A stretch of 64,000 nt of DNA from Chryseobacterium gleum (GTDB taxonomy: Bacteria; Bacteroidota; Bacteroidia; Flavobacteriales; Weeksellaceae): NCBI RefSeq assembly GCF_900636535.1, contig NZ_LR134289.1, positions 1,612,001 to 1,676,000 of the forward strand. Reading direction: 5' to 3'. Both the position numbers and the translations under genes were made by a program. Position 1 is the first letter of the stretch, and every line of letters begins with the position of its first letter. Positions 7,379 through 16,600 of this stretch are shown piece after piece. The notes under the pieces were generated by a model. The model did not search any database and was not told the origin of the DNA. It worked only from the letters and a program-made list of their open reading frames with translations.

Positions 7379-10300
7379 CTAATTTTTAATTATCGTTTGA
7401 TTTACTAAGGTTTCGTTGTCTTTTGAAATATTTACTACATACATTCCTGTCGGAAAACCTTGTAGATCGAAAGAGTTTCCCGCTTTGGAAATTACAACGG
7501 CTCCCATACTGTTGGCAACAGTTATTTGATATTGTTCTTCTTGTTTCGAAATTACAGTTTTTCCCGAAACACAAGGTGGTTCAATATATTTCAATACAAC
7601 ATAGCTATCAGAAGTCTCTCCATTTTTTGCAATAGAAAATGTTTCACAAGGTGCAGCCGGCGGTGGTGTTATAGTTACTGTTTGAGTAGATGTTCCACAA
7701 CCATTTGTTGCTTCTACTTTTACCTCCATAGACCAATTATTATTACTTCCTCGTGCAAATCCTTCAAGTTGATTATTATAGGTATGGAGAAATACACCAT
7801 ATTGGGGACTTGATGACAATTTTGTCCAGGTTACCTGAGTAATGCCCTGCTCGCTACCGACAGGTGTTGCATTACTATTACTTAAATAGAAATGAGATTC
7901 GTTGTAGTAAGTGGGATCGTTAATCTGGGACACGCTAAACATAGGTTTTCCTATCCAAACCTCCTTAGTAACCGTATTGCTTGCTCCACCCCCAGCAAGA
8001 TATGCTTGTAACTTCAGTAAACCATTCGCATTTGCTTTAGGAGTAAGTGAGATTTGAGGCTGGTTACTAGGACCAATTATATCAACGAGGTTAGCGCCAT
8101 TTATTACCGACCATTGGATTGTTGGTGCAAAACCTGTTGTATAAGTTGTGTTATTATTTCCACACAATAGTGCGTCTCCGCCTATTTTTACTTTGCTACC
8201 ACACAAAAAAGCGGTAGTTAACTTTTGATCTTTGGTGGCTTCTGAGAATTGATTGAGAATAAACTGTCTATTCCTTGGGCTAAAATAGGTATGGCTTGTA
8301 TTTTCTCCATAGTAACTTCCTATCTCCTCCGCTACAAAGTTTGCAAAAGGGATATTACTGGCATCGTCAACTGGTGAAAAAGTTTTCTGATATTCATTTT
8401 CTGTAAGCGTTGTATTTCCAAAATTGTAATCCAAAGCGCTGGGTGTTGGAACAAAAGAAAAATCAGTTGCAGTAATATGATTGCCGAGAAATTCAGGTAA
8501 TGAAGATGTTGGAAATCTGTATTTCCCACCACCATATTTATCAATAGGCAGCACATTAGAGGGCTGATTTCTGCTTCCAGAAAGTAGGGTATGTTGAGCT
8601 GGGATTACCCATAAAATATCTTTTTTATATACTATCTTTCCATAATATAATTGCTTTGACTCATTAATGCTAGACATTGGTCGAGCAACAAAATCATAGT
8701 AATAGCGGGATTTTCCCGGAACAACAGAAAGTATTACCTGAGCAGGATCTAATGTTACGCCACCAATCAATGCCCCGATAAAATCTACAAACCAGCCTTT
8801 ACTATTGTGATGCATTGTAACCAAATCCTGGAGGTTTTGATCGGTACCACATTCGCTTCCATTTGAAATAGCTACATTCCTAGTTTGCTGAGGATAACCT
8901 TTTGACTTTAAAGTTGCTTGCCAGGTGTTGTGGACAGAATTATCAATGCTATAGTTACTATTAATATAATTGATTAACATTTGCCTGGAAGCAGGAGTAT
9001 CGGCAATCGTAAGAATGTCGCTTACAGGAGCACCACCAGTGAATATAGGCGAAAAAACATAATTAAGACCAGCAACAATGGGCGAACGAAGAAAAGTTTT
9101 TGAAATATGTCTAAGCATATATTGCAACCCTAAAGGTGTATTTGCGCCCAAATGGGGAGAATCGTGAGAAATGAATAATTTTGTATCGTGGTTTTCCCCG
9201 TTATCCTCCATATCCTTTAGCGCATATCGAGCAATAAGACCTCCCATACTTTGCCCTAAAACTACATTCTTCTCGCTTCCTATTTTATTCTGATTTACCC
9301 ATCTGATTGCTTTTTTTAATAGTTCAGCATTATTTTGTATATAGTCAGTACCAATACCCCAATCTACATAGATGATATCGTAATTCCCTTCTAAATAGGA
9401 TTTTAATGCAGTATTTTGCATACCTCCTCTATTTAAAAAATCATCAATATTATTATCTCCGCCTTCTTGTCTAGGTGCTGTTATATGACCTGTATCAAAG
9501 CCTTCTGCTACAATAAAAGGCTTTGTGATTTGAGTTTGCCCATTACGAAGTTTAATATATAGTGTAAGTTTTGGTTTATTTACAACCGTCGGGGGGAAAG
9601 GAATAAAATACTGATAATTTTCCAGTTGTACTTTCCAGTAATTGTTGGTGGACAAGTTAGCTGCAGCAGAAAAAGCTTGCCCATTGTCATTTATATCGAC
9701 ATATTTTTCCAAATCTCCAGTAACTGAAAATTTGTTTTTTGAGTATAGTATTTGTCCATTCGTTAATGTAAGTTTATATGTCCAGGTATATTCACCGGCA
9801 GAGGGATAACTAACAGGTATCATCTGACCCAATGTCACTGTCTGAAAGTTGGTGGCATCGGAAAATTTCACTTCGAGAATTGAGATTTCACTAGTGTAAT
9901 TACTTAGAAACAGAGTAGGTGGAAAAACAACATTGAAATGTAGTTTGTTGTGACTGTTCGCAATTGGTGCCATTGCAAAAACTTTGTTGATCTCATAAGG
10001 ATCTTGCCAGACATTATTTACGTAAACATCTAAAATTTTATTTTGAGGTGTTAACGTTAGAGATCCTGTAGAAATATTATTCAATCTATCAGTAGGCAGA
10101 TTCGGAGCCATATTCTGAAAAGCTAGTTGATTGCTTTCTGAAAATTGGTTATATTTGAAATAGGTTCCACCTATCGGCAGTAGATCAATTGTCTGGTCCT
10201 GAAACCACTCACTTTGAAAATCAGCGGGAGATTTAAGAGCACTGCCATTCGACGATATTTTACTCATTACTAATGACCCGTAAATGTCATTTATGATTTT

Positions 10301-10558
10301 AGATGTGGTAAATGAACTATCCGTAGGAGTTCCATTATATTTCTTAAGATCCGCAAACTCTATTCCTGCATCCAGTAGTAGACCTGTTTGTATTTTTGTC
10401 TTGTCCAAATCTGAAAAGGGCAATAAAAGTGTAGATTCCAGGACCGGATTGACGGGATCACTCGGCTGCGCTACAAGTTGTGGACTAACTTGGACTTGTC
10501 CAAGTAGAAGCTTTGACAGCAATAGGAATGCTGCCAAAATACTTAATTTTGTTTTCAT
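7379..10558 (-). CDS. Secreted alpha/beta-hydrolase with T9SS C-terminal sorting domain
   Basis: This 1059-residue protein begins with a signal peptide (LSILAAFLLLSKLLLGQ). Around residues 345-480 it has an alpha/beta-hydrolase core of lipase/PGAP1-like type: VDWGIGTDY, then GQSMGGLIARYAL with nucleophile Ser437, then FISHDSPHLGA. The C-terminal third looks like Ig-like or PKD-like beta domains. The last 75 residues end FPTGMYVVNISKDNETLVNQ plus a basic tail, a type A sorting domain for the type IX secretion system, so the enzyme is probably exported to the surface or medium. The substrate is unknown; an ester or lipid is likely. A lipoprotein gene lies 21 bases upstream on the same strand. 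Confidence 0.8.
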   Translation of the reverse strand: MKTKLSILAAFLLLSKLLLGQVQVSPQLVAQPSDPVNPVLESTLLLPFSDLDKTKIQTGLLLDAGIEFADLKKYNGTPTDSSFTTSKIINDIYGSLVMSKISSNGSALKSPADFQSEWFQDQTIDLLPIGGTYFKYNQFSESNQLAFQNMAPNLPTDRLNNISTGSLTLTPQNKILDVYVNNVWQDPYEINKVFAMAPIANSHNKLHFNVVFPPTLFLSNYTSEISILEVKFSDATNFQTVTLGQMIPVSYPSAGEYTWTYKLTLTNGQILYSKNKFSVTGDLEKYVDINDNGQAFSAAANLSTNNYWKVQLENYQYFIPFPPTVVNKPKLTLYIKLRNGQTQITKPFIVAEGFDTGHITAPRQEGGDNNIDDFLNRGGMQNTALKSYLEGNYDIIYVDWGIGTDYIQNNAELLKKAIRWVNQNKIGSEKNVVLGQSMGGLIARYALKDMEDNGENHDTKLFISHDSPHLGANTPLGLQYMLRHISKTFLRSPIVAGLNYVFSPIFTGGAPVSDILTIADTPASRQMLINYINSNYSIDNSVHNTWQATLKSKGYPQQTRNVAISNGSECGTDQNLQDLVTMHHNSKGWFVDFIGALIGGVTLDPAQVILSVVPGKSRYYYDFVARPMSSINESKQLYYGKIVYKKDILWVIPAQHTLLSGSRNQPSNVLPIDKYGGGKYRFPTSSLPEFLGNHITATDFSFVPTPSALDYNFGNTTLTENEYQKTFSPVDDASNIPFANFVAEEIGSYYGENTSHTYFSPRNRQFILNQFSEATKDQKLTTAFLCGSKVKIGGDALLCGNNNTTYTTGFAPTIQWSVINGANLVDIIGPSNQPQISLTPKANANGLLKLQAYLAGGGASNTVTKEVWIGKPMFSVSQINDPTYYNESHFYLSNSNATPVGSEQGITQVTWTKLSSSPQYGVFLHTYNNQLEGFARGSNNNWSMEVKVEATNGCGTSTQTVTITPPPAAPCETFSIAKNGETSDSYVVLKYIEPPCVSGKTVISKQEEQYQITVANSMGAVVISKAGNSFDLQGFPTGMYVVNISKDNETLVNQTIIKN

Positions 10559-10579
10559 AGGTTAGTGTTTATTTAGTTT

Positions 10580-11110
10580 TTAATCGAACTTTTTATCAAA
10601 GCGTCCTTCTGTTATAGTAACAATATTCCCATTGCTATCTTCGGCTTTGAATTCAAATGTTCCAGAAACAATTTGGTTTTGAAGATCGAGTCTCGTTATT
10701 TTTATTCTACCGGTGTTGTTTGAGTTTGATGAGTAACTAACCTTATCATTACTTGTATAGCTTGCATAGTTGTAACCATCGTCAGGTGTTTGATTAACAA
10801 CTTCATATGTTTGGTTAATCTCTAAGTTGGGGATTGATACAATTAGGTCAATAGATTCAGTGTATCTCTCAGGATCTTTTCTTAAATCTAATTTTATTAA
10901 ATAATAGTTATTATTCAACTTTTCACAATAGGTGCCGGGTTGGTTAATCTTTTTTGTGGTAGCTACCCAAACTTTGCCATTTATTAATGCCCCTGCAGTG
11001 TTTTTACCGGATTGCGTTGCTTCTGGCAATACATTTTGATCCTGCTCATCATCTTTGCAAGAAGAAAAAAGTCCTATTGATAATAGAGCTACAAAAAGTA
11101 GATTTTTCAT
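10580..11110 (-). CDS. Lipoprotein, small beta-rich, function unknown
   Basis: This 176-residue protein has a signal peptide with lipobox ending at Cys18 (IGLFSSC), followed by KDDEQDQ, a charged start typical of surface-exposed Bacteroidota lipoproteins. The mature part is polar. It has the pattern INGKVWVATTKK, then alternating hydrophobic strands and GTFEFKAEDSNGNIVTITEGRFD at the end. This resembles a group of small Bacteroidota lipoproteins described as DUF6252-like, but I recall this only by pattern. It lies 21 bases before the T9SS hydrolase gene, so the two are probably co-expressed. No enzyme motif is visible. Confidence 0.65.
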   Translation of the reverse strand: MKNLLFVALLSIGLFSSCKDDEQDQNVLPEATQSGKNTAGALINGKVWVATTKKINQPGTYCEKLNNNYYLIKLDLRKDPERYTESIDLIVSIPNLEINQTYEVVNQTPDDGYNYASYTSNDKVSYSSNSNNTGRIKITRLDLQNQIVSGTFEFKAEDSNGNIVTITEGRFDKKFD

Positions 11111-11367
11111 AAGAATGTAATTTCGTGGTTATTAAGAGTTTGTAAATTAACCATTTTTTTTCTTTACTTACAAATTTCTTTGATACAGTCATAGCAATGG
11201 GATTCAACCAATTCTTATATTGGAGAGTTTCGCATTTTCTAAAGTCAAATACAGTACAAATTCTTATACTTCGTAATTGACACCAACTCCAACTTAAATT
11301 GCATTGACAGATATAAAAAGTTTATATGATTTATGAAACTCACCTTAATATTAATGGTAATCAATAA
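11111..11367. other. Intergenic, upstream of the lipoprotein gene
   Basis: AT-rich DNA without a plausible gene on either strand. It should hold the minus-strand promoter of the lipoprotein-hydrolase pair, but I found no clean TAnnTTTG box. The tandem repeat array begins at its right edge. Confidence 0.6.
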
Positions 11368-11730
11368 CTATACACCATTTCCAACCTTTGGTAAGATGGA
11401 TGTAAATTTTCTATTTAGCTGTGTAAAAAAGCTACACAGAATTTCCAACATTACGTCAATTGAATGCAAGCTTTCGACCAAGATGAGTAAAATAACTACA
11501 CGCAATTTCTGAACGTGGGTAAAATAGATACAAGCTTTTGTACTTAGCAACATACGAAACTGCACACATTTTCCAACTATATGTAAAATGAATACAAACT
11601 TTCGATTTAGATGGGTAAAATAACTACACGCAATTTCTGAACGTGAGTAAAATGAATACAAACTTTCTATTTGGATGCGTAAAATAGCTACACGCAATTT
11701 CAAAACGTGGGTAAAGTAGATACAAACTGA
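11368..11730. repeat. 64-bp tandem repeat array, built from 32-bp half units
   Basis: The anchor CTACAC or a close variant recurs at 11368, 11432, 11496, 11560, 11624 and 11688, a spacing of exactly 64 bp each time. This gives five full units and a partial sixth that ends near 11730. Each unit splits into two related 32-bp halves sharing TACA near the start and GTAAAAT near the end. Units differ by scattered substitutions but no length changes. The period of 64 is not divisible by three, so this is not a coding repeat even though a minus-strand frame stays open through it. A 32-bp period is about three helical turns, which fits repeated protein-binding sites. Function unknown. Confidence 0.85.
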
Positions 11731-12113
11731 AAATCTATTATCTAAGTATTTTTTTCCTTTCAAAAGCAATACACGATAAAGATCACGCATCATCAACAGA
11801 ATCAAACTTTTACAATTATTTTTCAGAACTCTTAAAACTACCCTCCTCTTTTTAGCAAGATGTGTCTTTGTATATACAAACTTTTCAAGTTGTACATCCA
11901 AAGACTCTCTTGCCTTTTTGCAAAAGGGGAAAAAACTTCGGAACTCGTTTTTTTCTTTATTGAAATCATATACAAATTCCAATTTATTCTTTATTAATCT
12001 CCACGATTTACAGATTAGACCAGAATGGTCTTATTTAGCCCAAGCCCTTTGAATACTATTGTTTTCACGATTTTGATGTTCCAACTTTGCAACAGAAATC
12101 ATAATCAAAAAAG
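11731..12113. other. Intergenic DNA between the repeat array and the first element gene
   Basis: No convincing gene is seen. A minus-strand frame with 84 lysine- and leucine-rich codons lies at 11731-11982, but it runs straight into the non-coding repeats and resembles no protein I know. A perfect 14-bp palindrome, TTTGTATATACAAA, lies at 11867-11880. The promoter of the 12114 gene should be here. An origin of transfer or a left element end is possible but could not be identified. Confidence 0.5.
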
Positions 12114-12908
12114 ATGAAAACATATCTTTACTTTTTCTTTAGCTTATTGACCATATGGGTCTCGGGACAGGTTGGAATCAATACTGTATCACCAGAGACC
12201 ACTTTGGACGTTACAGGGAAACCGGTTGATCCTAATCATTACGACGGGATTATTCCACCACGAATAACGGGAGATCAATTGTCCAGAAAATCATATTCAA
12301 TTTCAAAAAGAGGAACCGTCGTATTTGTGACTGTTCCTGCTACAAACTTATCCGGGCAGGTTATCAATGTTAGAACTACCGGATTGTATTACTTCGATGG
12401 TACGGCCTGGCAACCTGTATCAAAAGATGTTGATCCGATAGAATATTACATTTTATTGACTTTCGATTCTAACAGCACGGCAAGTCTTGCCGCAACCTCC
12501 ACCTGGACGGAACCAAGAAATCAATGGGCGAATACAAACAATTACCTGACCTCTTCTAAAAATTACACCATAGGCTCAAAAAACTTTGGAGGGCTTGAAG
12601 GATTTGTTGTATTCAGAAAAATCAACGGTATTGTTAATGTTCGTTTTCGTTTGCATCGAACCGACAATTCTACACCTGTTACGGGTAAGGCTCTTATTGA
12701 TATTGAAGACATATTTAACGATATAGGTTATATTCCCAATCAAATTGTTCTCTTACACAACGAAAATTCAACCCAGTACTTTCCTGCATTGCTAGAAAAT
12801 TACGCTATACAAATTCCTCAAAGCTCGCTGAACCAGATATCGACTTCCATTTACACTTACGGAGAAGTACAGGGGTATTCCAACTGGCGGGTTCCATATT
12901 TAAAGTAA
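12114..12908 (+). CDS. Secreted surface protein of the VGINT/GIIPPRITGDQ type
   Basis: This 264-residue protein has a signal peptide (FFSLLTIWVSG) and then QVGINTVSPETTLDV, an N-terminal pattern common in flavobacterial secreted proteins that resemble phage tail-fibre tips. It continues with GIIPPRITGDQLSRKS and GLYYFDGTAWQPVS. The C-terminal 120 residues are beta-rich and differ from those of its neighbour. The first 100 residues are clearly paralogous to the next gene, which follows after about 39 bases. Its position at the head of the mobilization operon suggests an element-encoded surface or adhesin function in donor cells, which is inference. The exact function is unknown. Confidence 0.7.
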   Translation: MKTYLYFFFSLLTIWVSGQVGINTVSPETTLDVTGKPVDPNHYDGIIPPRITGDQLSRKSYSISKRGTVVFVTVPATNLSGQVINVRTTGLYYFDGTAWQPVSKDVDPIEYYILLTFDSNSTASLAATSTWTEPRNQWANTNNYLTSSKNYTIGSKNFGGLEGFVVFRKINGIVNVRFRLHRTDNSTPVTGKALIDIEDIFNDIGYIPNQIVLLHNENSTQYFPALLENYAIQIPQSSLNQISTSIYTYGEVQGYSNWRVPYLK

Positions 12909-12947
12909 GATTCTAAAAACCAAATGAAATTAAAACAACATAACACA

Positions 12948-14042
12948 ATGAAAAACAATTTTCTCAAATTATTCTTTGTATTAATGACCACCAGTGTTTT
13001 TTCACAGGTCGGTATTAATACTCAGACACCAAAAGCCACTTTTGAAGTGGTCGGAAAGCCGGACGACGCGAATCATTTTGATGGTATTATTCCACCCCGT
13101 ATTACAGGGGATCAGATCTCTGCAAAATCATTCTCTACTGCTCAGAAAGGGGCATTAATCTTTGTGACATCACCAGCTACTAATTTGGTGGGACAGGCGG
13201 CTCATATCGAAAAATCGGGCTTATATTGTTTCGACGGCCAGCAATGGATTCCTGTTTTGCAAAGCGATCCTTTAGAAATCGTCGCACTCAGAGGCAACAC
13301 TTCCTCGGTTGAGTTGGTGGTGAAAAATAGTTTGAAACTTGATTTTGACCAAAAGGAAAATTATATCCTGGGAAAATCAAGAAGCCCCATCACAGGCGAA
13401 TACAACTCTATTCTAGCTACCGATGCCAATATTACATCAGGAAAAGGTAACTCTGCCAGCGCTTATGCCATGTCCCAGGGAGAAGTTACCGGGAAATTGA
13501 ACTATGGCGCTGGTGTATCAGCATTGAATGGAATTGCAAATAGCGTAATTTCAGGAAGCCGGAATATAGGGATAGGCGCCGGAGCCATGTCATACATTAC
13601 TTCCGGAAATGATAATATATCGATCGGGTATTTATCGGGAACCGGGAACAGGACAGGCTCTAATAATGTGTTCATTGGAGCTGGTGCCGGAAGCCCCGCA
13701 ACAGGAAACAGAAGTGTCAGCAATAAGTTAGCTATACATTCCACCCCCGTAACAACAAGCTCAACCAGCTTTTGGGACAGTATTACCAATAATTATACGG
13801 ATTATAAATTTGCGTTGATCTCGGGGGATTTTTCTGAGCGATGGCTCAATATTAATGGTAAGCTAAGCGTGACACCATCACAAATGCCTAATGCAGATGG
13901 TGATCCGGCATATACCAAGAAAGTAGTTGCCAAAGCAGACGGTTCATTTGGGTTCGCCACAGAACTGATTCCTGCGCCACCTTCTAGCGGAACCTATATC
14001 CTTAAAAGTGTGAATGGCATTCCCAGCTGGAGTGTCCCATGA
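12948..14042 (+). CDS. Secreted tail-fibre or adhesin-like protein, coupled to the mobilization genes
   Basis: From ATG 12948 the protein has about 364 residues and a signal peptide (LKLFFVLMTTSVFSQ). An in-frame ATG at 12924 would add eight residues that fit a signal poorly. The N-terminus repeats the VGINT...GIIPPRITGDQ region of the upstream gene. Residues around 180-260 carry Gly/Asn-rich short repeats such as IGIGAGAMSYITSGNDNISIG and NNVFIGAGAG, as in trimeric adhesin heads and phage fibres. The stop overlaps the start of the next gene in an ATGA, so translation of the two is probably coupled. That places a surface protein directly in the relaxosome operon. A role in contact with recipient cells is an inference. 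Confidence 0.7.
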   Translation: MKNNFLKLFFVLMTTSVFSQVGINTQTPKATFEVVGKPDDANHFDGIIPPRITGDQISAKSFSTAQKGALIFVTSPATNLVGQAAHIEKSGLYCFDGQQWIPVLQSDPLEIVALRGNTSSVELVVKNSLKLDFDQKENYILGKSRSPITGEYNSILATDANITSGKGNSASAYAMSQGEVTGKLNYGAGVSALNGIANSVISGSRNIGIGAGAMSYITSGNDNISIGYLSGTGNRTGSNNVFIGAGAGSPATGNRSVSNKLAIHSTPVTTSSTSFWDSITNNYTDYKFALISGDFSERWLNINGKLSVTPSQMPNADGDPAYTKKVVAKADGSFGFATELIPAPPSSGTYILKSVNGIPSWSVP

Positions 14043-14404
14043 AGCAGGAGGGAAGTAGAAGTTCTGAAGTGATCTTTTTCAGGATCAAACTGGAAAGAAA
14101 GGCTGACTGGAAAAGAACGTGCAGAGAAAGAAACATCTCCCTGACCAGCCTGATTATCGATTCGGTGGAGAATAGACTGATGGATGATGAAAGAAGAAAA
14201 GTCCTGAACTTCATCGAAAAGCAGGATAACATCTTTGCCAGGATCGAAACCAATATCAACCAGGTGGCAAAGCTGGTTAACGGACAGAAGAACATTTCGG
14301 AAAAACAACTGGAATTATTTTCGAAACAACTCTCCGAGGTACAGAAGCTTAAAGCACAGCAAAACAAGATGTTTGAAAACATATACGCATTGCTTTCAAA
14401 ATGA
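14039..14404 (+). CDS. MobA-like relaxosome accessory protein
   Basis: This 121-residue basic protein starts with SSRSSEV-like residues and FFRIKLERKADWKRTC, followed by RNISLTSLIIDSVENRL, a ribbon-helix-helix-like DNA-binding pattern typical of small mobilization proteins of Bacteroidota. The C-terminal half is a predicted coiled coil (RIETNINQVAKLVNGQ onward). It overlaps its upstream neighbour by four bases and the relaxase gene downstream by four bases, giving tight translational coupling. It probably binds the transfer origin and recruits the relaxase. The origin itself was not located, but it often lies near such genes. Confidence 0.75.
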   Translation: MKQEGSRSSEVIFFRIKLERKADWKRTCRERNISLTSLIIDSVENRLMDDERRKVLNFIEKQDNIFARIETNINQVAKLVNGQKNISEKQLELFSKQLSEVQKLKAQQNKMFENIYALLSK

Positions 14405-15858
14405 TCGTCAAGCTTATGAAGCCAGCGGGAAATCATTTCCCTGGAATCAATTACAATGATAAGAAGGTAGAAAAAGGAAAAGGCGAACTGATGCTGATGA
14501 AAAACTTCCCTTCATTTATCAATAAAGACGGTGACAAGCAACAGGTAAGGGATTATTTAAAAGCGATATCCAAAAGTACGAAAGTACAAAAACCGCAATT
14601 CCATGCTGTAATCTCCACTAAATTTCAGGATCATACCAAAGAAGAGCTCACAGAGATCAGTGAAGATTTTATGAATAAAATGGGTTATGGGGAACAGCCT
14701 TACATAGCAGTTTTTCACAATGATACTGAGAACAATCACATCCATATTGTTTCCACAAGAGTAGATAAGCAGACCGGAAAAAAGATTGATGACAGTTACG
14801 AAAAGCTAAAGGCGCAAAAAGCTTTGACCAGGGTGATAGAAAAACTATATGGAATTAATGAGAAGGAAAAATTAGATAAACTCTTGAACTATAAAATTGG
14901 CTCTTTTCAGCAACTTAGGACTTTGCTTAACAGAAATGGTTATCAACTTAGCGAAAACACAAATGATGGAAGATCCGTTACCATTTCAAAAAACGGCATA
15001 GTACAACGAAGGTTCTCAGCTGATCAAATTGTTTTCAGCAATAAAATGAACGAGAAACGGGTAAAGCAGATCAGAGCCATTTTTTCAAAGTACAAAGGGC
15101 TGTATTCTAATAGAGTATTCAGGGTTGATGACTATAGAAAGCAGGAAGCCATGCTTCCGGAGGAAAAGCACAAAGATCATTGGAAACCGGAAATAGAATT
15201 TGAAAGCGAGCTTCAGAAAAAACTGAGGGACCTCTTCGGAATTGATGTCGTATTTCATCATAAGGATGGCAACAAACCTTTTGGTTATACATTGATCGAT
15301 CACAAGACAGGCGCAGTTTATAAAGGCGGTGAAATCATGAAAATGGGTAGCTTATTTGAATTCACCTCGGCAATAATGAATAAAAGACTTTTTGAGCAGT
15401 TGAAAGATTACAGCATTCCCAATGCTGAAACCAAAAACGTACTGCTGAAATATTTGAAAGCAACCTATCCTGAAAATGAACTGAGCGATTATATGCTGTT
15501 TGACAATAAAAAACTGAAAAACAAAGAAATATTCAATAGGATCAGGAATGATGTAAAACAATATCTCAAAACCCAGGGTAAATATGATGTAAGCCTGGTG
15601 AGATCAGAGGACGGAAAATATTATGCTGTTCATTCCAAGCTGCATTTTATCGGAGAACTGCAATTGTTGATTGGCGAACAACAGTATCAAAAGTTTCTGA
15701 ATCCGAAAATTAAAAGTGAAAAGCTGGCCGAAAGTAACACCGAAAAGGAATTTAAACAGGCCGTCAATGAAATGCTTTTTGAATGGCAGAATAGCTCAGG
15801 CGGAGCAAAAGACCTGGTGGAGGATGAGCGGAAAAAACGGAAGAAAAAAAAGAGATAA
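14401..15858 (+). CDS. Relaxase (MobB-like mobilization nuclease)
   Basis: This 485-residue protein nicks and carries the transferred strand. The N-terminal third is a relaxase domain: KPAGNHFPGINYNDKKVEKG, then QFHAVIST, and the metal-binding histidine motif NNHIHIVSTRVD with His113 and His115. This pattern fits relaxases of Bacteroidota conjugative elements. The remaining 300 residues are helical and poorly conserved, and the protein ends in a very basic tail (RKKRKKKKR) that may bind DNA. Its start overlaps the accessory gene in an ATGA. The ParA gene begins about 60 bases downstream. The catalytic tyrosine could not be assigned by eye. Confidence 0.85.
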   Translation: MIVKLMKPAGNHFPGINYNDKKVEKGKGELMLMKNFPSFINKDGDKQQVRDYLKAISKSTKVQKPQFHAVISTKFQDHTKEELTEISEDFMNKMGYGEQPYIAVFHNDTENNHIHIVSTRVDKQTGKKIDDSYEKLKAQKALTRVIEKLYGINEKEKLDKLLNYKIGSFQQLRTLLNRNGYQLSENTNDGRSVTISKNGIVQRRFSADQIVFSNKMNEKRVKQIRAIFSKYKGLYSNRVFRVDDYRKQEAMLPEEKHKDHWKPEIEFESELQKKLRDLFGIDVVFHHKDGNKPFGYTLIDHKTGAVYKGGEIMKMGSLFEFTSAIMNKRLFEQLKDYSIPNAETKNVLLKYLKATYPENELSDYMLFDNKKLKNKEIFNRIRNDVKQYLKTQGKYDVSLVRSEDGKYYAVHSKLHFIGELQLLIGEQQYQKFLNPKIKSEKLAESNTEKEFKQAVNEMLFEWQNSSGGAKDLVEDERKKRKKKKR

Positions 15859-15917
15859 ACGAGGTGCGTTCGATTGGGCCACCCGGAAACGAAATAGGCA
15901 GCAAAAAAACAAAAGCG

Positions 15918-16568
15918 ATGATCATAACATTTGGAACACAAAAAGGAGGAACTGGTAAAACCACGCTTGCGATTGCTTTTGCCAATTATATTTCGGGAAT
16001 GTCTGAAAGAAAGGTTAAAGTTTTCGATTTTGATTTTCAGAAATCTTTCTGTCATAAATGGCGAGAAGACGAGGAATCAGATCTGCCGAAGCTTTATGAT
16101 GTAGAGATCATCGATGAGGACAACGAGCAGCCGTTCTCGGACTTTGAACATCTTATTGAAATGAAGGAAAGTGAAGATGTCCATCTTTTTGACCTGGCTG
16201 GAACCTTAGATGCGCGTTATAGTGATCTACTGATCTACAGTGATTTTATCGTAATCCCGTTTGAATATTCCAATGTCTCCGCTAAATCAACCCTTGTGTT
16301 TATCAATTTTTTAGGATTGCTCGAAAGCCAGGCAGAACGGATATTCATACGGTCGAAATACGATAAAGGCTATAAATACCAGAACCAGGAAGGTATGGAT
16401 GCTGAGATCAGCAAATACGGAATACTGTTGAAAAGTCCTGTATTCAAAAGGAACTGTCTTCAGACCATTGATACAAGAAAACTGACTTATGAACAGAAAT
16501 ATGCTGTGAAAAATCCATTTATGGAATTGATTAATCACATTAACCAAAAGCTGGAAATTAACCTATAA
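15918..16568 (+). CDS. ParA-family ATPase of the transfer region (TraA-like)
   Basis: From ATG 15918 the protein has 216 residues and starts MIITFGTQKGGTGKTT. The deviant Walker A motif, with its signature lysine Lys9 and Lys14, lies at residues 9-16. VKVFDFDFQKSF corresponds to the A' motif and HLFDLAGT to Walker B. The open frame reaches upstream to 15864, but those extra residues do not match the family. Bacteroidota conjugative elements place a ParA-like gene called traA at the head of the tra operon, where it may position the relaxosome or help partition the circular form. No ParB gene is obvious next to it. Confidence 0.85.
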   Translation: MIITFGTQKGGTGKTTLAIAFANYISGMSERKVKVFDFDFQKSFCHKWREDEESDLPKLYDVEIIDEDNEQPFSDFEHLIEMKESEDVHLFDLAGTLDARYSDLLIYSDFIVIPFEYSNVSAKSTLVFINFLGLLESQAERIFIRSKYDKGYKYQNQEGMDAEISKYGILLKSPVFKRNCLQTIDTRKLTYEQKYAVKNPFMELINHINQKLEINL

Positions 16569-16600
16569 TAATTCAACCTACTAAAAACACTTTACCCACG

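Noticed and set aside
11368..11730. CRISPR array
   Set aside because: Units follow each other without unique spacers, whole 64-bp units vary by substitution, and no cas gene is nearby.
11368..11982. Minus-strand open frame of 204 codons as a gene
   Set aside because: More than half of it runs through the 64-bp tandem repeats. Because 64 is not a multiple of three, each unit is read in a different frame. The rest resembles no protein and has no promoter.
1..14000. Left attachment site with a copy of the tRNA-Arg 3' end
   Set aside because: I found no stretch matching the tRNA end or its terminator in this region by eye. A short core of a serine recombinase would be missed, so the left end stays open.
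15864..15917. Extended start of the ParA-like protein
   Set aside because: The added residues precede the typical MIITFGTQKGG start and match no family sequence.
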